From Acidobacteriota bacterium (lineage in GTDB: Bacteria > Zixibacteria > MSB-5A5 > GN15 > FEB-12), in contig DATKXK010000015.1 of NCBI GenBank assembly GCA_035529075.1, positions 62,001 to 126,000 of the forward strand: a stretch of DNA of 64,000 nucleotides, read 5' to 3'. The notes beneath the pieces are model-generated. The model was not told the DNA's origin and searched no databases. It saw only the letters and a list, made by a program, of their open reading frames with translations. The translations under genes were made by a program, and so were the position numbers. This document shows, piece by piece, positions 52,511-61,466 of the stretch. How positions within the stretch are numbered: position 1 is the stretch's first letter; every line of letters begins with the position of its first letter.

Positions 52511-54256
52511 CTAATCCGTGTAGGGGAAAATGACTGAATCCCCGTCAAAATCAAACATCATTTTTTCGTACTGACCGGCCGCAACGTTCACGGACAATTC
52601 CAGCGACGGCATTTCTTCATCATCAAGGATAGCCTTGATGCGGCGTTCTCCCGGCCTGAGCGTCAGGGTATAGGGGGTATGCACGTCCTCCTTCTTCACG
52701 CCGTCGACGAATATCACGGCGCCGGGCGGGAAAGAAAGCACGGCCAGCTCTCCATTGGCTACCGGCGGCGGCTTGGGCTCGGGAAACGTAAAGGCATAGC
52801 TGCGACTGACCGTATCTCCTGCCGCAACGCTGACCGTGTCGACGATTTCTCCCTCGGTCGAGCTGGTGTTTTCGATACGCAAACCATACAGCCCGGTGTC
52901 TGTCGTGGCCTCCCACCGCGTGGCATCCCGTACCCGCAGGGAGTCGTTGACGTAAACGTCGCTCCGGCGGTTGACCGTGATCTGAAGCGTTCCCGTAGCC
53001 GGAGCCGGGGGAGATGCAATCGTGAACGACCGGCCGGAAGAGTATCCGCCGGCCCGCCCGTCCTCGCTCACCGCCCGCACTCGCCAGAAGTACTCGCCGG
53101 ACGGCAGTTTTGCCTCGCCGCTGTGCACGGTGTCGGGCCAGTCCGTGATCTGCAGAGCGTCCGTGAACGATGAGTCGGTGGCGAGATCCAGGAAGTATGT
53201 CCCGCCGGCACCGGCCACGGCGCTCCAGGTGAATGTCAACGGTGCGGCATGGGCGACCACGGCACGTTCTGCCGGTGAATACAGTTGCGGTATCTCAGGC
53301 ACCCCTGCTCGTGGTATCAGCACGTAGATGGCAACGGCCGCTATAGCCAACGCCGCGGCGGCGGCCACAATGGGAAGGACTTTTCGCTTTTTTCTGACCG
53401 CGGCTACCGGAATGCTCTGGGTTGGGCCTGGTTCCGGCTCCGCCCTGGGTACGGCGGTCGTCGCGATCGCGGCTTTCATTTCTTCTGCGCTCTGGAATCG
53501 GTCTTCCGGTTCGCGGCTGATGGATTTGAGAACTGCGTTTTGCAGACCCAGCGGGATGTCCCGGCAGATGCTTCGCGGCTCCGGAGGGTCAGTAAAGAGC
53601 TTGGCGTCGCGGATGGCGAACTCGTTTTCTCCCTTGAAAGGCAGCTCGCCGCACAGCATACAGAACAGAGTGGTGCCGACGGCGTAAATGTCGGCCAGTG
53701 CGTAGTTGGTGTCCTCGGACGAACTGAATTGCTCCGGCGCCATGTAGGCCGCCGTGCCGCAGGCCGTCCCGGCTATGGTCAGGTTGGGGTCCGCCTTCCC
53801 CTTCGCAATGCCGAAATCGATGACTTTCACGCGGCCGTTCTTGTCGACCATGATGTTACTGGGTTTGATATCGCGGTGATAAATACCCTTCTGATGGGCG
53901 AACTCGAGCGTGTCGAGAACCTCGACCATGATGCGTACCGCTTCGGCGACCGGCAGCCGACCGTGCTGGCTGAGCAGGTCGTCAAGAGCGACGCCGTCGA
54001 TATACTCCATGGCGATTACGGTATCCTCGCCATGGCTGAAGAAATGTTTGATGCGGCACACGTTGGGGTGACCGTCCAGAAGGGCCAGCTTGTCCGCCTC
54101 CTGCTTGAAGCGCGCAACTAGCCGGGGATCGCTGAGTATCTTGAGGATGACCACGAGGTTGGGAACGTCCTTGTGAACGGCCAGGTATACTTTGGCCATC
54201 CCCCCTGCACCGACGGGCCTGAGAACCTTATAACTGCCGATGAACCGCTCTTCCAT
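52511..54256 (-). CDS. transmembrane Ser/Thr protein kinase with FnIII and PEGA-like exterior
   Basis: A 581-residue Hanks-type kinase: glycine loop VGAGGMAKVY, HRD in YHRDIKPSNI, DFG in VIDFGIAKG, and an APE-like MAPEQFSS. A membrane segment (VLPIVAAAAALAIAAVAIYVL) is followed outside by a fibronectin-like domain (LTFTWSAVAGAGGTYFLDL, YFWRVRAVSEDGRAGGY), a second beta domain, and a terminal PEGA-like domain (LSFPPGAVIFVDGV). It heads the minus-strand CsgG/TPR/barrel cluster. Its architecture parallels the kinase at 11922, with the T6SS between them. Confidence 0.88.
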   Translation of the reverse strand: MEERFIGSYKVLRPVGAGGMAKVYLAVHKDVPNLVVILKILSDPRLVARFKQEADKLALLDGHPNVCRIKHFFSHGEDTVIAMEYIDGVALDDLLSQHGRLPVAEAVRIMVEVLDTLEFAHQKGIYHRDIKPSNIMVDKNGRVKVIDFGIAKGKADPNLTIAGTACGTAAYMAPEQFSSSEDTNYALADIYAVGTTLFCMLCGELPFKGENEFAIRDAKLFTDPPEPRSICRDIPLGLQNAVLKSISREPEDRFQSAEEMKAAIATTAVPRAEPEPGPTQSIPVAAVRKKRKVLPIVAAAAALAIAAVAIYVLIPRAGVPEIPQLYSPAERAVVAHAAPLTFTWSAVAGAGGTYFLDLATDSSFTDALQITDWPDTVHSGEAKLPSGEYFWRVRAVSEDGRAGGYSSGRSFTIASPPAPATGTLQITVNRRSDVYVNDSLRVRDATRWEATTDTGLYGLRIENTSSTEGEIVDTVSVAAGDTVSRSYAFTFPEPKPPPVANGELAVLSFPPGAVIFVDGVKKEDVHTPYTLTLRPGERRIKAILDDEEMPSLELSVNVAAGQYEKMMFDFDGDSVIFPYTD

Positions 54257-54480
54257 ACCTTTTATATATTCAATTCCAAATCGCTATTCAAATAAAATCC
54301 CTGAGCACAAGCGGGCGCCCGAGGATGAGCTATCCTGCCGGACGACAACGGATTCAGCAATTCCCCGGGGACCGGGCCGTCCGGTCCCGGCAAATGACTC
54401 CGCAGCGATTGACCGGCCTGTCGGAATGACTTATAGTTATTGTTTCTGGCAAACACGGTTTAGCTGTGAGGGCAGTGATC

Positions 54481-55482
54481 ATGCCGGAATTTCGTCAAAA
54501 CCAGGCCACCAAGGAGTGGGTAATACTGGCCCCCGAGCGCGGCAAGCGGCCGTCGGATTTGAAAAAGGAGCAGGCTGAACGAGAATCTCCCGGGCCGTAC
54601 AGCGAGGACTGTCCGTTCTGCGCCGGCAACGAAGACCGGACGGAAGAACCTGTCCTGGTCATCCCTGAAAAAGGGGACTGGCGGGTGCGAGTGGTTCCTA
54701 ACAAGTACGCGGCGCTTCAGCCGGACCTGGCTCCCACGCGGACCCGGGTGGGGTCCTTCCTGGCCGCCAAGGGATTCGGGTTTGCGGAAGTCATCATTGA
54801 ACATCCCAGGCATGATCAAACACCGGCCCTGATGTCCCCGCCGGAGGTGGCCGATTTCCTGTACGCCTACCGGCAACGCCAGCGCGAAATCAGCAGGCAT
54901 GAGAAGATCAACCTGGTGACGGTTTTTCGGAACCATGGTCGGCGTGCCGGTACCTCTCTGGAACATCCTCACTCGCAGATTATCGCCACGCCGATAGTCC
55001 CGCCGCACGTTCGCTTTCCCATGGAGCAGGCCGTTCGGCACTACGACGAACATGGTACCTGCGTCTATTGCGACCTGGTCAGGGAGGAGTTGCGTCAGGA
55101 GGAGCGTGTTATCCTTGAGTCGGACAATTTTGTCGCCTTCTGTCCCTTCGCAGCCCGCTCGCCGTTCGAGATCAGGATCTATCCGAAGGAGCACCAGCCC
55201 AGCTTCATGCTCGTCGGAGACGATCAGGTGCGTGAACTGGCCGAAATCCTGCGCGATGTTCTCAACCGGCTCTATGTCGGCCTGAGCAACCCGGACTACA
55301 ACTATATTCTCAGATCGTCACCGATCGGGGACGAGGATACCCGGTACTTGCACTGGTACATGGTCATTATCCCGAAGCTGTCTATACCGGCCGGCTTCGA
55401 GATCGGCTCCGGCATTTACATAAACACGATAGCCCCGGAAGAATCAGCGCGCTATCTGCGCGAGACAGAATGCGAGAGGTGA
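54481..55482 (+). CDS. galT: galactose-1-phosphate uridylyltransferase
   Basis: A 333-residue cytoplasmic enzyme of the Leloir pathway. Zinc-site cysteines C44 and C47 (CPFCAGNE) and the catalytic HPH at 162-164 (in SLEHPHSQIIATP) are intact, as is the C-terminal YWHLHWYMVI-type segment (RYLHWYMVIIPKL). I use ATG 54481; GAGGG at 54468-54472 fits it better than the in-frame GTG 54466. No galE, galK or galM neighbours are present. Confidence 0.9.
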   Translation: MPEFRQNQATKEWVILAPERGKRPSDLKKEQAERESPGPYSEDCPFCAGNEDRTEEPVLVIPEKGDWRVRVVPNKYAALQPDLAPTRTRVGSFLAAKGFGFAEVIIEHPRHDQTPALMSPPEVADFLYAYRQRQREISRHEKINLVTVFRNHGRRAGTSLEHPHSQIIATPIVPPHVRFPMEQAVRHYDEHGTCVYCDLVREELRQEERVILESDNFVAFCPFAARSPFEIRIYPKEHQPSFMLVGDDQVRELAEILRDVLNRLYVGLSNPDYNYILRSSPIGDEDTRYLHWYMVIIPKLSIPAGFEIGSGIYINTIAPEESARYLRETECER

Positions 55483-55484
55483 GC

Positions 55485-57131
55485 ATGAAGAACAGACAGC
55501 GTCTTGCAGTGGTGTTGAGTTTGTGCGCTCTAGCCTTGATGAGCGCTACACCCGGACGGGCCTGCACCAGCCTGCTGGTAACCGGCGGGGCCTCGGCGGA
55601 CGGATCGGTGATGATCACTTACACGTGCGACGGTGAGTTTCACCCGCACCTTGAGTATATGCCGCCGGCCGACTATGAACCGGGCGATTCTCTTGAAATC
55701 ACTGACTGGCATGGCAACCAATTCGGCTGGATAGAGCAGGTGCCGCATACCTATGCCGTGGTCGGTATGATGAACGAACACCAGTTGACTATCGGTGAAA
55801 CAACGTTCGACGGTCGCGAAGAGCTCCGCAATCGCGACGCTACGTTGAACTACTGGCACCTCATAAACCTGGCCCTGGCGCGAGCCAGGACGGCCCGGGA
55901 GGCGATCACGGTCATGACTGACCTGGTTGCAGCGTATGGTTACAGTTCTACCGGCGAATCGTTTTCACTGGCCGATCCCCGGGAAGCCTGGATACTCGAG
56001 ATGATCGGGCCGGGTCCCGGTGGCACGGGGGCTGAGTGGGTGGCGGTCCGGGTTCCGGACGGCTATATCTCGGCCCACGCCAACCAGGCGAGAATCGGCG
56101 AGTTTCCCCTTGACGACCCGGACAACTGTCTGTACTCCGACAACGTCATCTCATTCGCCGTCGAGCGCGGCTACTATGACCCCGCGTCGGGCGAACCGTT
56201 TCGTTTCTGTGACGCGTACTGCCCCGCGATACCACGAAACCTGCGTTCGTGCGAAGCCCGCGTCTGGAGCCTTTTCCGCCGTGCCGCGCCTTCGATGAAT
56301 CTCCCGCCCGACTACCATCGCGGCGTGCCGGATGCGGAACCGTACCCGCTGTGGATCAAGCCGGACCGGAAACTCTCCCTGGCGGACGTATTCAGTCTGA
56401 TGCGTGATCATTACGAAGGCACCCCGTTTGACATGACGACCGGAATCGATGCCGGTCCCTACGGCTGCCCCTATCGCTGGCGCCCCCTGTCCTGGACTGT
56501 CGGCAGCGTTGAGTACAGGTGGGAACGCCCCATCTCGACGCAGCAGACCGGCTACTCGTTCGTTTCGCAGTCCCGCTCGTGGCTCGAGGATCCCGTGGGC
56601 GGCGTCTTCTGGTACGGCGTTGACGATACCTACATGACCTGCTATGTGCCGCTTTACTGCTGCATCGATGCCGTGCCGGAATCGTTCACCGTCGGAAGCC
56701 TTACGTCGTTTTCGTGGGAGTCAGCCTGGTGGGTCTTTAACTTCGTGGCCAACATCGCCAACCTCAAGTACTCGTACATGGCGCCTGAGGTCCTGGCTGT
56801 TCAGAATGAGCTTGAGGGCACGTTCCTGGCTCTGCAGCCGGCGGTCGAGAAAACGGCCCTTCAGCTCGTGGAAACGGATCGGGACCTGGCCAGGCGCTAC
56901 CTGACCGATTATTCCGTGTCGCATGCCGAGATGGTCGTCAAACAGTGGCGTGCGCTGGGTGAACATTTGCTCACCACGTACAATGACGGATACGTCAAGG
57001 ACGAAGAGGGAGACCCTGAAGAGAAAGGGTATCCGGAGACGTGGCTGCGCCGGGTTCTGAAATCCCGGCCGGATCAGTATCGAGTGCCGGTGCAGCGCAC
57101 GGTGCAGGCTGATGAAGCGGCATCGGATTAG
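55485..57131 (+). CDS. secreted C69-family dipeptidase (PepD-like)
   Basis: A 548-residue Ntn-hydrolase-type peptidase. Start at ATG 55485 fits the GAGAGG ribosome site; it gives a signal peptide (AVVLSLCALALMSATPGRA), whose cleavage before C27 would expose the nucleophile (ACTSLLVTGGASADGS). Family blocks: NEHQLTIGETTFDGRE, ADPREAWILEMIGPG, ANQARIG and SQSRSWLEDPVGGVFWYGVDD. The exported location suggests nutrient peptide breakdown outside the inner membrane. The ATG is close after galT. Confidence 0.8.
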   Translation: MKNRQRLAVVLSLCALALMSATPGRACTSLLVTGGASADGSVMITYTCDGEFHPHLEYMPPADYEPGDSLEITDWHGNQFGWIEQVPHTYAVVGMMNEHQLTIGETTFDGREELRNRDATLNYWHLINLALARARTAREAITVMTDLVAAYGYSSTGESFSLADPREAWILEMIGPGPGGTGAEWVAVRVPDGYISAHANQARIGEFPLDDPDNCLYSDNVISFAVERGYYDPASGEPFRFCDAYCPAIPRNLRSCEARVWSLFRRAAPSMNLPPDYHRGVPDAEPYPLWIKPDRKLSLADVFSLMRDHYEGTPFDMTTGIDAGPYGCPYRWRPLSWTVGSVEYRWERPISTQQTGYSFVSQSRSWLEDPVGGVFWYGVDDTYMTCYVPLYCCIDAVPESFTVGSLTSFSWESAWWVFNFVANIANLKYSYMAPEVLAVQNELEGTFLALQPAVEKTALQLVETDRDLARRYLTDYSVSHAEMVVKQWRALGEHLLTTYNDGYVKDEEGDPEEKGYPETWLRRVLKSRPDQYRVPVQRTVQADEAASD

Positions 57132-57259
57132 GTTCACGCCGGCGCTCGCATGGTTAGTCGTTTCCGGTACGCTTACGCGGTGGTCGTTTTTAAATGTGAC
57201 AACACTGTGGGCACTCTCTAAATTAGAACCTGTGCGGCCAGTTCAGGAGGGCCTCAGGG

Positions 57260-58570
57260 ATGGGTAGGTCGATAAGAGGGTATTTCCGTTTCGACGAGTT
57301 GGGAACCGGCTACAGGCACGAGATTCTGGGCGGCATCACAACGTTCGTCACGATGTCGTACATCGTCATTGTCAACCCCAAGATACTCGAGGCTGCGGGA
57401 ATCCCCGTCGGGCCGTCAATGGTCGCGACTGCCCTGACCGCGTTTTTCGGAACGCTGGCGATGGGTCTCTTTGCCCGGCGTCCGTTCGCGATCGCGCCGT
57501 ACATGGGGGAAAACGCTTTCATCGCCTATACCGTGGTGCAGGTGCTCGGGTACAGTTGGCAGACCGCGCTCGGCGCTATCTTCGTCGGCGGCGTGTTATT
57601 CACCGCCATCAGCGTTTTCGGGGTCCGGCGCTGGCTTGCCGATGCCATTCCCTCGTCCCTCAAGATTGCGTTTGCAGTTGGCATCGGCCTGTTCCTGACT
57701 TTCATCGGTCTGAACTCGACCGGGATCATTACTCTTGGTGTCGAGAGCGCCCCGGTGCACGTGGGGAACCTCCATGATACGGCCGTGATTCTGGCCGTGG
57801 TCTGCTTCCTGCTGGTGGCTCTGCTCCTGGTAAGAAAGGTGAGCGCCGCCATCCTTATAGGCATGCTCAGCGTTACTATCCTCGCTTTTGTCCTGAATGT
57901 CGCTGAAGTGCCGGAAGAGTGGGTCAGCATGCCTCCCAGCCTGGCTCCGATTCTGCTGAAGCTCGACATTCTCGGGGCGCTGAACTGGGGGTTCTTTTCG
58001 GTGATTCTGACCGTTCTGGTCATGGACTTCGTCGACACCACCGGAACTCTTATCGGCCTGTCGTACAAAGCCGGTCTGCTTGACGAACGGGGAAATCTGC
58101 CGGAGATCGAGAAGCCGATGATCTGTGATTCCGTGACGACGGTAGTGGGCGCGCTGCTGGGAACAACTACCGCCGGGACGTTCATCGAGTCGGCCACCGG
58201 CATCCAGGCCGGCGGTAGGTCCGGGTTTGCGTCGGTTGTGACGGCGGTGTTGTTTCTGTTGACGCTCTTTTTCGCGCCCTTCCTGACCGCTGTCCCTGCC
58301 TGTGCGTACGGTCCGGCCCTGATTGTGGTCGGCCTGCTTATGCTCTCGCCGATTACGCACCTCAATTACGAGGATTTGACGGAGGCCGTACCGGCTTTCT
58401 GCGTGATTGTCCTGATGAGTTTCACGTATAATCTCGGTATCGGCATCACGGGCGGGTTTCTCGTCTACCCGTTGATGAAGGTATTCGCCGGGCGCATCCG
58501 CGAAGTGCGTGCCGGGATGTGGCTTCTGGCCGCGCTCTCGGCTCTCTTTTTCATCTTCTACCCGTATTAG
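57260..58570 (+). CDS. AzgA-type purine permease (NCS2 family)
   Basis: A 436-residue inner-membrane protein with about 12 membrane segments. The AzgA family markers are the front FVTMSYIVIVNPKIL, the GENAFIAYTVV motif, and the late VTTVVGALLGTTTAGTFIES with the ATGIQAGGRSG loop. Members import hypoxanthine, guanine or adenine with protons. No neighbouring salvage enzyme identifies the substrate. Confidence 0.85.
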   Translation: MGRSIRGYFRFDELGTGYRHEILGGITTFVTMSYIVIVNPKILEAAGIPVGPSMVATALTAFFGTLAMGLFARRPFAIAPYMGENAFIAYTVVQVLGYSWQTALGAIFVGGVLFTAISVFGVRRWLADAIPSSLKIAFAVGIGLFLTFIGLNSTGIITLGVESAPVHVGNLHDTAVILAVVCFLLVALLLVRKVSAAILIGMLSVTILAFVLNVAEVPEEWVSMPPSLAPILLKLDILGALNWGFFSVILTVLVMDFVDTTGTLIGLSYKAGLLDERGNLPEIEKPMICDSVTTVVGALLGTTTAGTFIESATGIQAGGRSGFASVVTAVLFLLTLFFAPFLTAVPACAYGPALIVVGLLMLSPITHLNYEDLTEAVPAFCVIVLMSFTYNLGIGITGGFLVYPLMKVFAGRIREVRAGMWLLAALSALFFIFYPY

Positions 58571-58653
58571 CGGCCGGCACGTCGGCTCCATATTGGGGCC
58601 GTCAGGGGACCGGCGCTTGACAAACCGGCCGTCGCGTCGCTTGTTTTGGTGAT

Positions 58654-59388
58654 ATGATGACCAAATGCAGACATGGCGCGGCCTGGCTGGCGCTTGTGGC
58701 CGTGCTGGCCGTTGTGCCGCAGGGATGCACGAACGCATCCGATGCCGACTCGGCCTATGCGAAGGCCCGGAAGGCGATGATTGACCGGCAGATCGCGTCC
58801 CGAGGAATCACCGACGAGCGCCTGCTTGCAGCTTTTGACCGGGTCGAACGTCATCGGTTTGTCGACAAGTCCCTGGCGCCCCTGGCTTACGCCGATCACC
58901 CCCTGCCGATTGGCCAGGGGCAGACGATCTCGCAACCGTACATCGTGGCGCTCATGACGCAGCTCCTGGACCTGAAGGAAACCGACACGGTCCTCGAAGT
59001 AGGTACCGGCAGCGGGTACCAGGCGGCCATCCTCGCCGAACTCTGTGCGCACGTGTTCACTATCGAAATAGTCGAGAGCCTCGGCCGGAGCGCGCGGACT
59101 CGGCTGGACGATCTCGGGTATACCAACGTAACTGTCCGCATCGGCGATGGATACCGAGGCTGGCCCGAAAACGCGCCGTTCGACGCCGTCGTTGTCACCT
59201 GTGCGCCGCCGGAGATACCGCAGCCGCTGCTCGATCAACTGGCCGAGGGCGGCAGGCTGGTCATCCCCGTGGGCACGAACTGGCAGGAGTTGATTCTCAT
59301 TGTGAAGAAGGACGGCAAACTGACGAGGAAAAGCGTCACTGCGGTCAGGTTTGTGCCGATGACGGGGGAGAGCCAGGAAAAGAAGTAG
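58654..59388 (+). CDS. pcm: isoaspartyl O-methyltransferase with lipoprotein leader
   Basis: A 244-residue protein-L-isoaspartate methyltransferase, which repairs damaged aspartates with SAM. The family blocks are intact: QTISQPYIVALMTQLL, VLEVGTGSGYQAAILAEL, and the VTCAPPEIPQPLLDQLAEGG stretch. Unlike the usual cytoplasmic enzyme, it opens with a leader (WLALVAVLAVVPQGCTN) and a plausible lipobox at GC, suggesting an exported or anchored form. ATG 58654 is followed by ATG 58657. Fuels the idea of repair outside the cytoplasm, where SAM supply would be a problem. Confidence 0.85.
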   Translation: MMTKCRHGAAWLALVAVLAVVPQGCTNASDADSAYAKARKAMIDRQIASRGITDERLLAAFDRVERHRFVDKSLAPLAYADHPLPIGQGQTISQPYIVALMTQLLDLKETDTVLEVGTGSGYQAAILAELCAHVFTIEIVESLGRSARTRLDDLGYTNVTVRIGDGYRGWPENAPFDAVVVTCAPPEIPQPLLDQLAEGGRLVIPVGTNWQELILIVKKDGKLTRKSVTAVRFVPMTGESQEKK

Positions 59389-59426
59389 TTATCGGGCGCC
59401 CGCACGCCGGGTCCCCGATTCGCCGG

Positions 59427-60743
59427 CTAAAAGTACACCCTGAACGAAACGTAGTACAGATCGGCATAAGTGCCGAATTCGGAATTGAACTCCATCGGAA
59501 TGCCGCCCGAACCGGCACCGGGCAGGTGCTCCGGTTCCTTGCCGAACCCCACAAAGGCGCCGATCGCAAGGTAAACGTCTTTGGCGACGTTATACTCGGC
59601 GGCCGGGCCGATCAGGACGGACCAATCGGTCAGATTCACGAGCGCCTCACCGCTGGCGGTCACCAGGGGTGTGATCTGGTAGCTGACCCCCGGGATGGCG
59701 TAATGTCTCCCGAGCAGGTACACGGCCCCGTCAGTATAGGCAGGCGTGGAAGAAACGGCGTAGTAGTCTCCGGCGTCGAGCGCGCCTGCGGTGCTCAGGT
59801 GGTATTCGAGAAACGCATACGTATTCGGGCCGAGACTGTAGTCGAGTCCGACCGAAGCACGGAGGTAATCGTGACCGGAGTCACGGCCGGAGTCGGCCAG
59901 GGCGTCCGTGATAACGTACGCGCCCTCTACCCAGGCTCCGGCGCCGCCAACGGCGCGAGTGACATCCACACCGACCAACAAGTGTTCGCGAAACCCGACA
60001 AGGAGTGCGGCGAAGTCGGTGCGAAAGGCGTAATACCGACCCCGCAGGAAGAAGGCGCTTTTCTCAAACGCCAGGTCCTCGCCGCCCACGTAACCGATGT
60101 CAAGCTCTCCCATGAAGCCGAGCGGATAGCGCAGGCGCACGGCATCGACACCCACGCGGTCTTCGGTGTCAAGCTCGTTGAACGTGTAAGGTGCTATCAC
60201 GTCGGTAGGGTTGACCGCGTGAGCGGAACCCCATGCGATGGGCTGCCGCCCGACTGTCAGGTCGAACCTCGGCATCGTGACGGTCAGCAGCAGCCGGTCA
60301 AGATCCTGGTAGACGGCAAAGCTCGCAACGTCGCCTTTGTCCTTCGGATACAAGCGGGCACGAAGGTCCGTAACGCGGTACCGTCCGGGGTCAATGCCGG
60401 TCGCGAACAGGTCGGTGTCGAAAAGTCGCCGGTCCTGAACGCGCGGCACCAGGTTGTACGCGGCGGTGAGGGTCAGCCGGTCGAGAGGTCTCCAGCGTGC
60501 CTGAAGCCGCAGTCGATTGCTGACCGCGCCCAGCAGCGGTACGTCGGTGTTCGAGGGAGGCGGCAGGACGAGGTCGGGGAAATCAAGGACGGTAGAGAAA
60601 TTCTTGTAGTATCCGCCGAGGCTGAAAGTCTCCGAGGCTCCCGCCGGGCCGCAGATCGCAAGCAGCCCCCCTGCCGCAACTGCTGCGAGCGCCAACGTAC
60701 CTGCAGCGCCGCGTCGAACGGCTTTCAAGTCGCGGATGTTCAC
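59427..60743 (-). CDS. porin-like outer-membrane protein
   Basis: A 438-residue exported protein from GTG 60743, chosen because it follows AGGGAG and lies just eight bases after the ABC ATPase stop. Signal: AGTLALAAVAAGGLLAICGPAGA. Barrel-like amphipathic strands run throughout (LRLQARWRPLDRLTLTAAYN, FDLTVGRQPIAWG, AFFLRGRYYAF, DYLRASVGLDYSLG). It ends in an aromatic residue (VSFRVYF), as barrels usually do. Linkage to the ABC genes suggests a shared export or envelope route. Confidence 0.65.
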   Translation of the reverse strand: MNIRDLKAVRRGAAGTLALAAVAAGGLLAICGPAGASETFSLGGYYKNFSTVLDFPDLVLPPPSNTDVPLLGAVSNRLRLQARWRPLDRLTLTAAYNLVPRVQDRRLFDTDLFATGIDPGRYRVTDLRARLYPKDKGDVASFAVYQDLDRLLLTVTMPRFDLTVGRQPIAWGSAHAVNPTDVIAPYTFNELDTEDRVGVDAVRLRYPLGFMGELDIGYVGGEDLAFEKSAFFLRGRYYAFRTDFAALLVGFREHLLVGVDVTRAVGGAGAWVEGAYVITDALADSGRDSGHDYLRASVGLDYSLGPNTYAFLEYHLSTAGALDAGDYYAVSSTPAYTDGAVYLLGRHYAIPGVSYQITPLVTASGEALVNLTDWSVLIGPAAEYNVAKDVYLAIGAFVGFGKEPEHLPGAGSGGIPMEFNSEFGTYADLYYVSFRVYF

Positions 60744-60750
60744 GTTTCTG

Positions 60751-61455
60751 CTACTCCCTGGCTTCGTCGCTGTCGACCTGTCCATCCTTAAGGACAATGA
60801 GACGCCTGGCGCGCTTCATGATTCTCACGTCGTGCGTGGAGAATATGAAGGTAGTCCCGTTGGATTCGTTCAGGGATCGCATCATTTCAATCAGCTCAAC
60901 GGCGGTTTTGGAGTCAAGATTCGCAGTCGGTTCGTCGGCCAGAACCAGCGCCGGTTGCGACACAATCGCCCGGGCCACGGCCACCCTCTGTTGCTGGCCG
61001 CCGGATAGCCTGGTCGGCAGGCGGTCGGCAAACCCCTCCAGCCCGAGTGTGTTCAGCACCCTGGCCACGCGCTCGTGTCGTTCCTTCTTGGGAACGTCCT
61101 GGAGCAGCATGATGTATTCAACGTTCTCCTCAACCGTCAGAACCGGAACCAGGTTGTAGGCCTGGAAAACAAAGCCGATGCGGTCGCGGCGAAAATCAGA
61201 GAGCTTCCTGCCACTCATGCTCGAGAGCAGCTGTCCGGCCAGCCATATCTGACCCGACGTCAGCGTGTCAAGCCCCGACATTACGTTGAGCAGCGTCGTC
61301 TTGCCCGAACCGGATGGTCCGACGATGGCCGTGAATTCGCCCCGGCGTATGGTAAGGTCGACGCCGCGCAGCGCCAGCACCGGTACGCCGTTATCGGAAT
61401 ACTCCTTGGTAACCTGCTCGGTGACGACGACCTCGTTGTTGACACGTGTATTCAT
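60751..61455 (-). CDS. LolD-like ABC transporter ATPase
   Basis: A 234-residue ATPase. Walker A GPSGSGKTT, Q-loop near FVFQAYNLVPVLTVEENVEY, signature LSGGQQQR, Walker B LVLADEPTANLDS, H-loop FIFSTHDVRI. This matches the MacB/LolD group that powers FtsX-type permeases. The two permease genes precede it directly in the operon. Confidence 0.92.
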   Translation of the reverse strand: MNTRVNNEVVVTEQVTKEYSDNGVPVLALRGVDLTIRRGEFTAIVGPSGSGKTTLLNVMSGLDTLTSGQIWLAGQLLSSMSGRKLSDFRRDRIGFVFQAYNLVPVLTVEENVEYIMLLQDVPKKERHERVARVLNTLGLEGFADRLPTRLSGGQQQRVAVARAIVSQPALVLADEPTANLDSKTAVELIEMMRSLNESNGTTFIFSTHDVRIMKRARRLIVLKDGQVDSDEARE

Positions 61456-61466
61456 AGCTACTCTCC

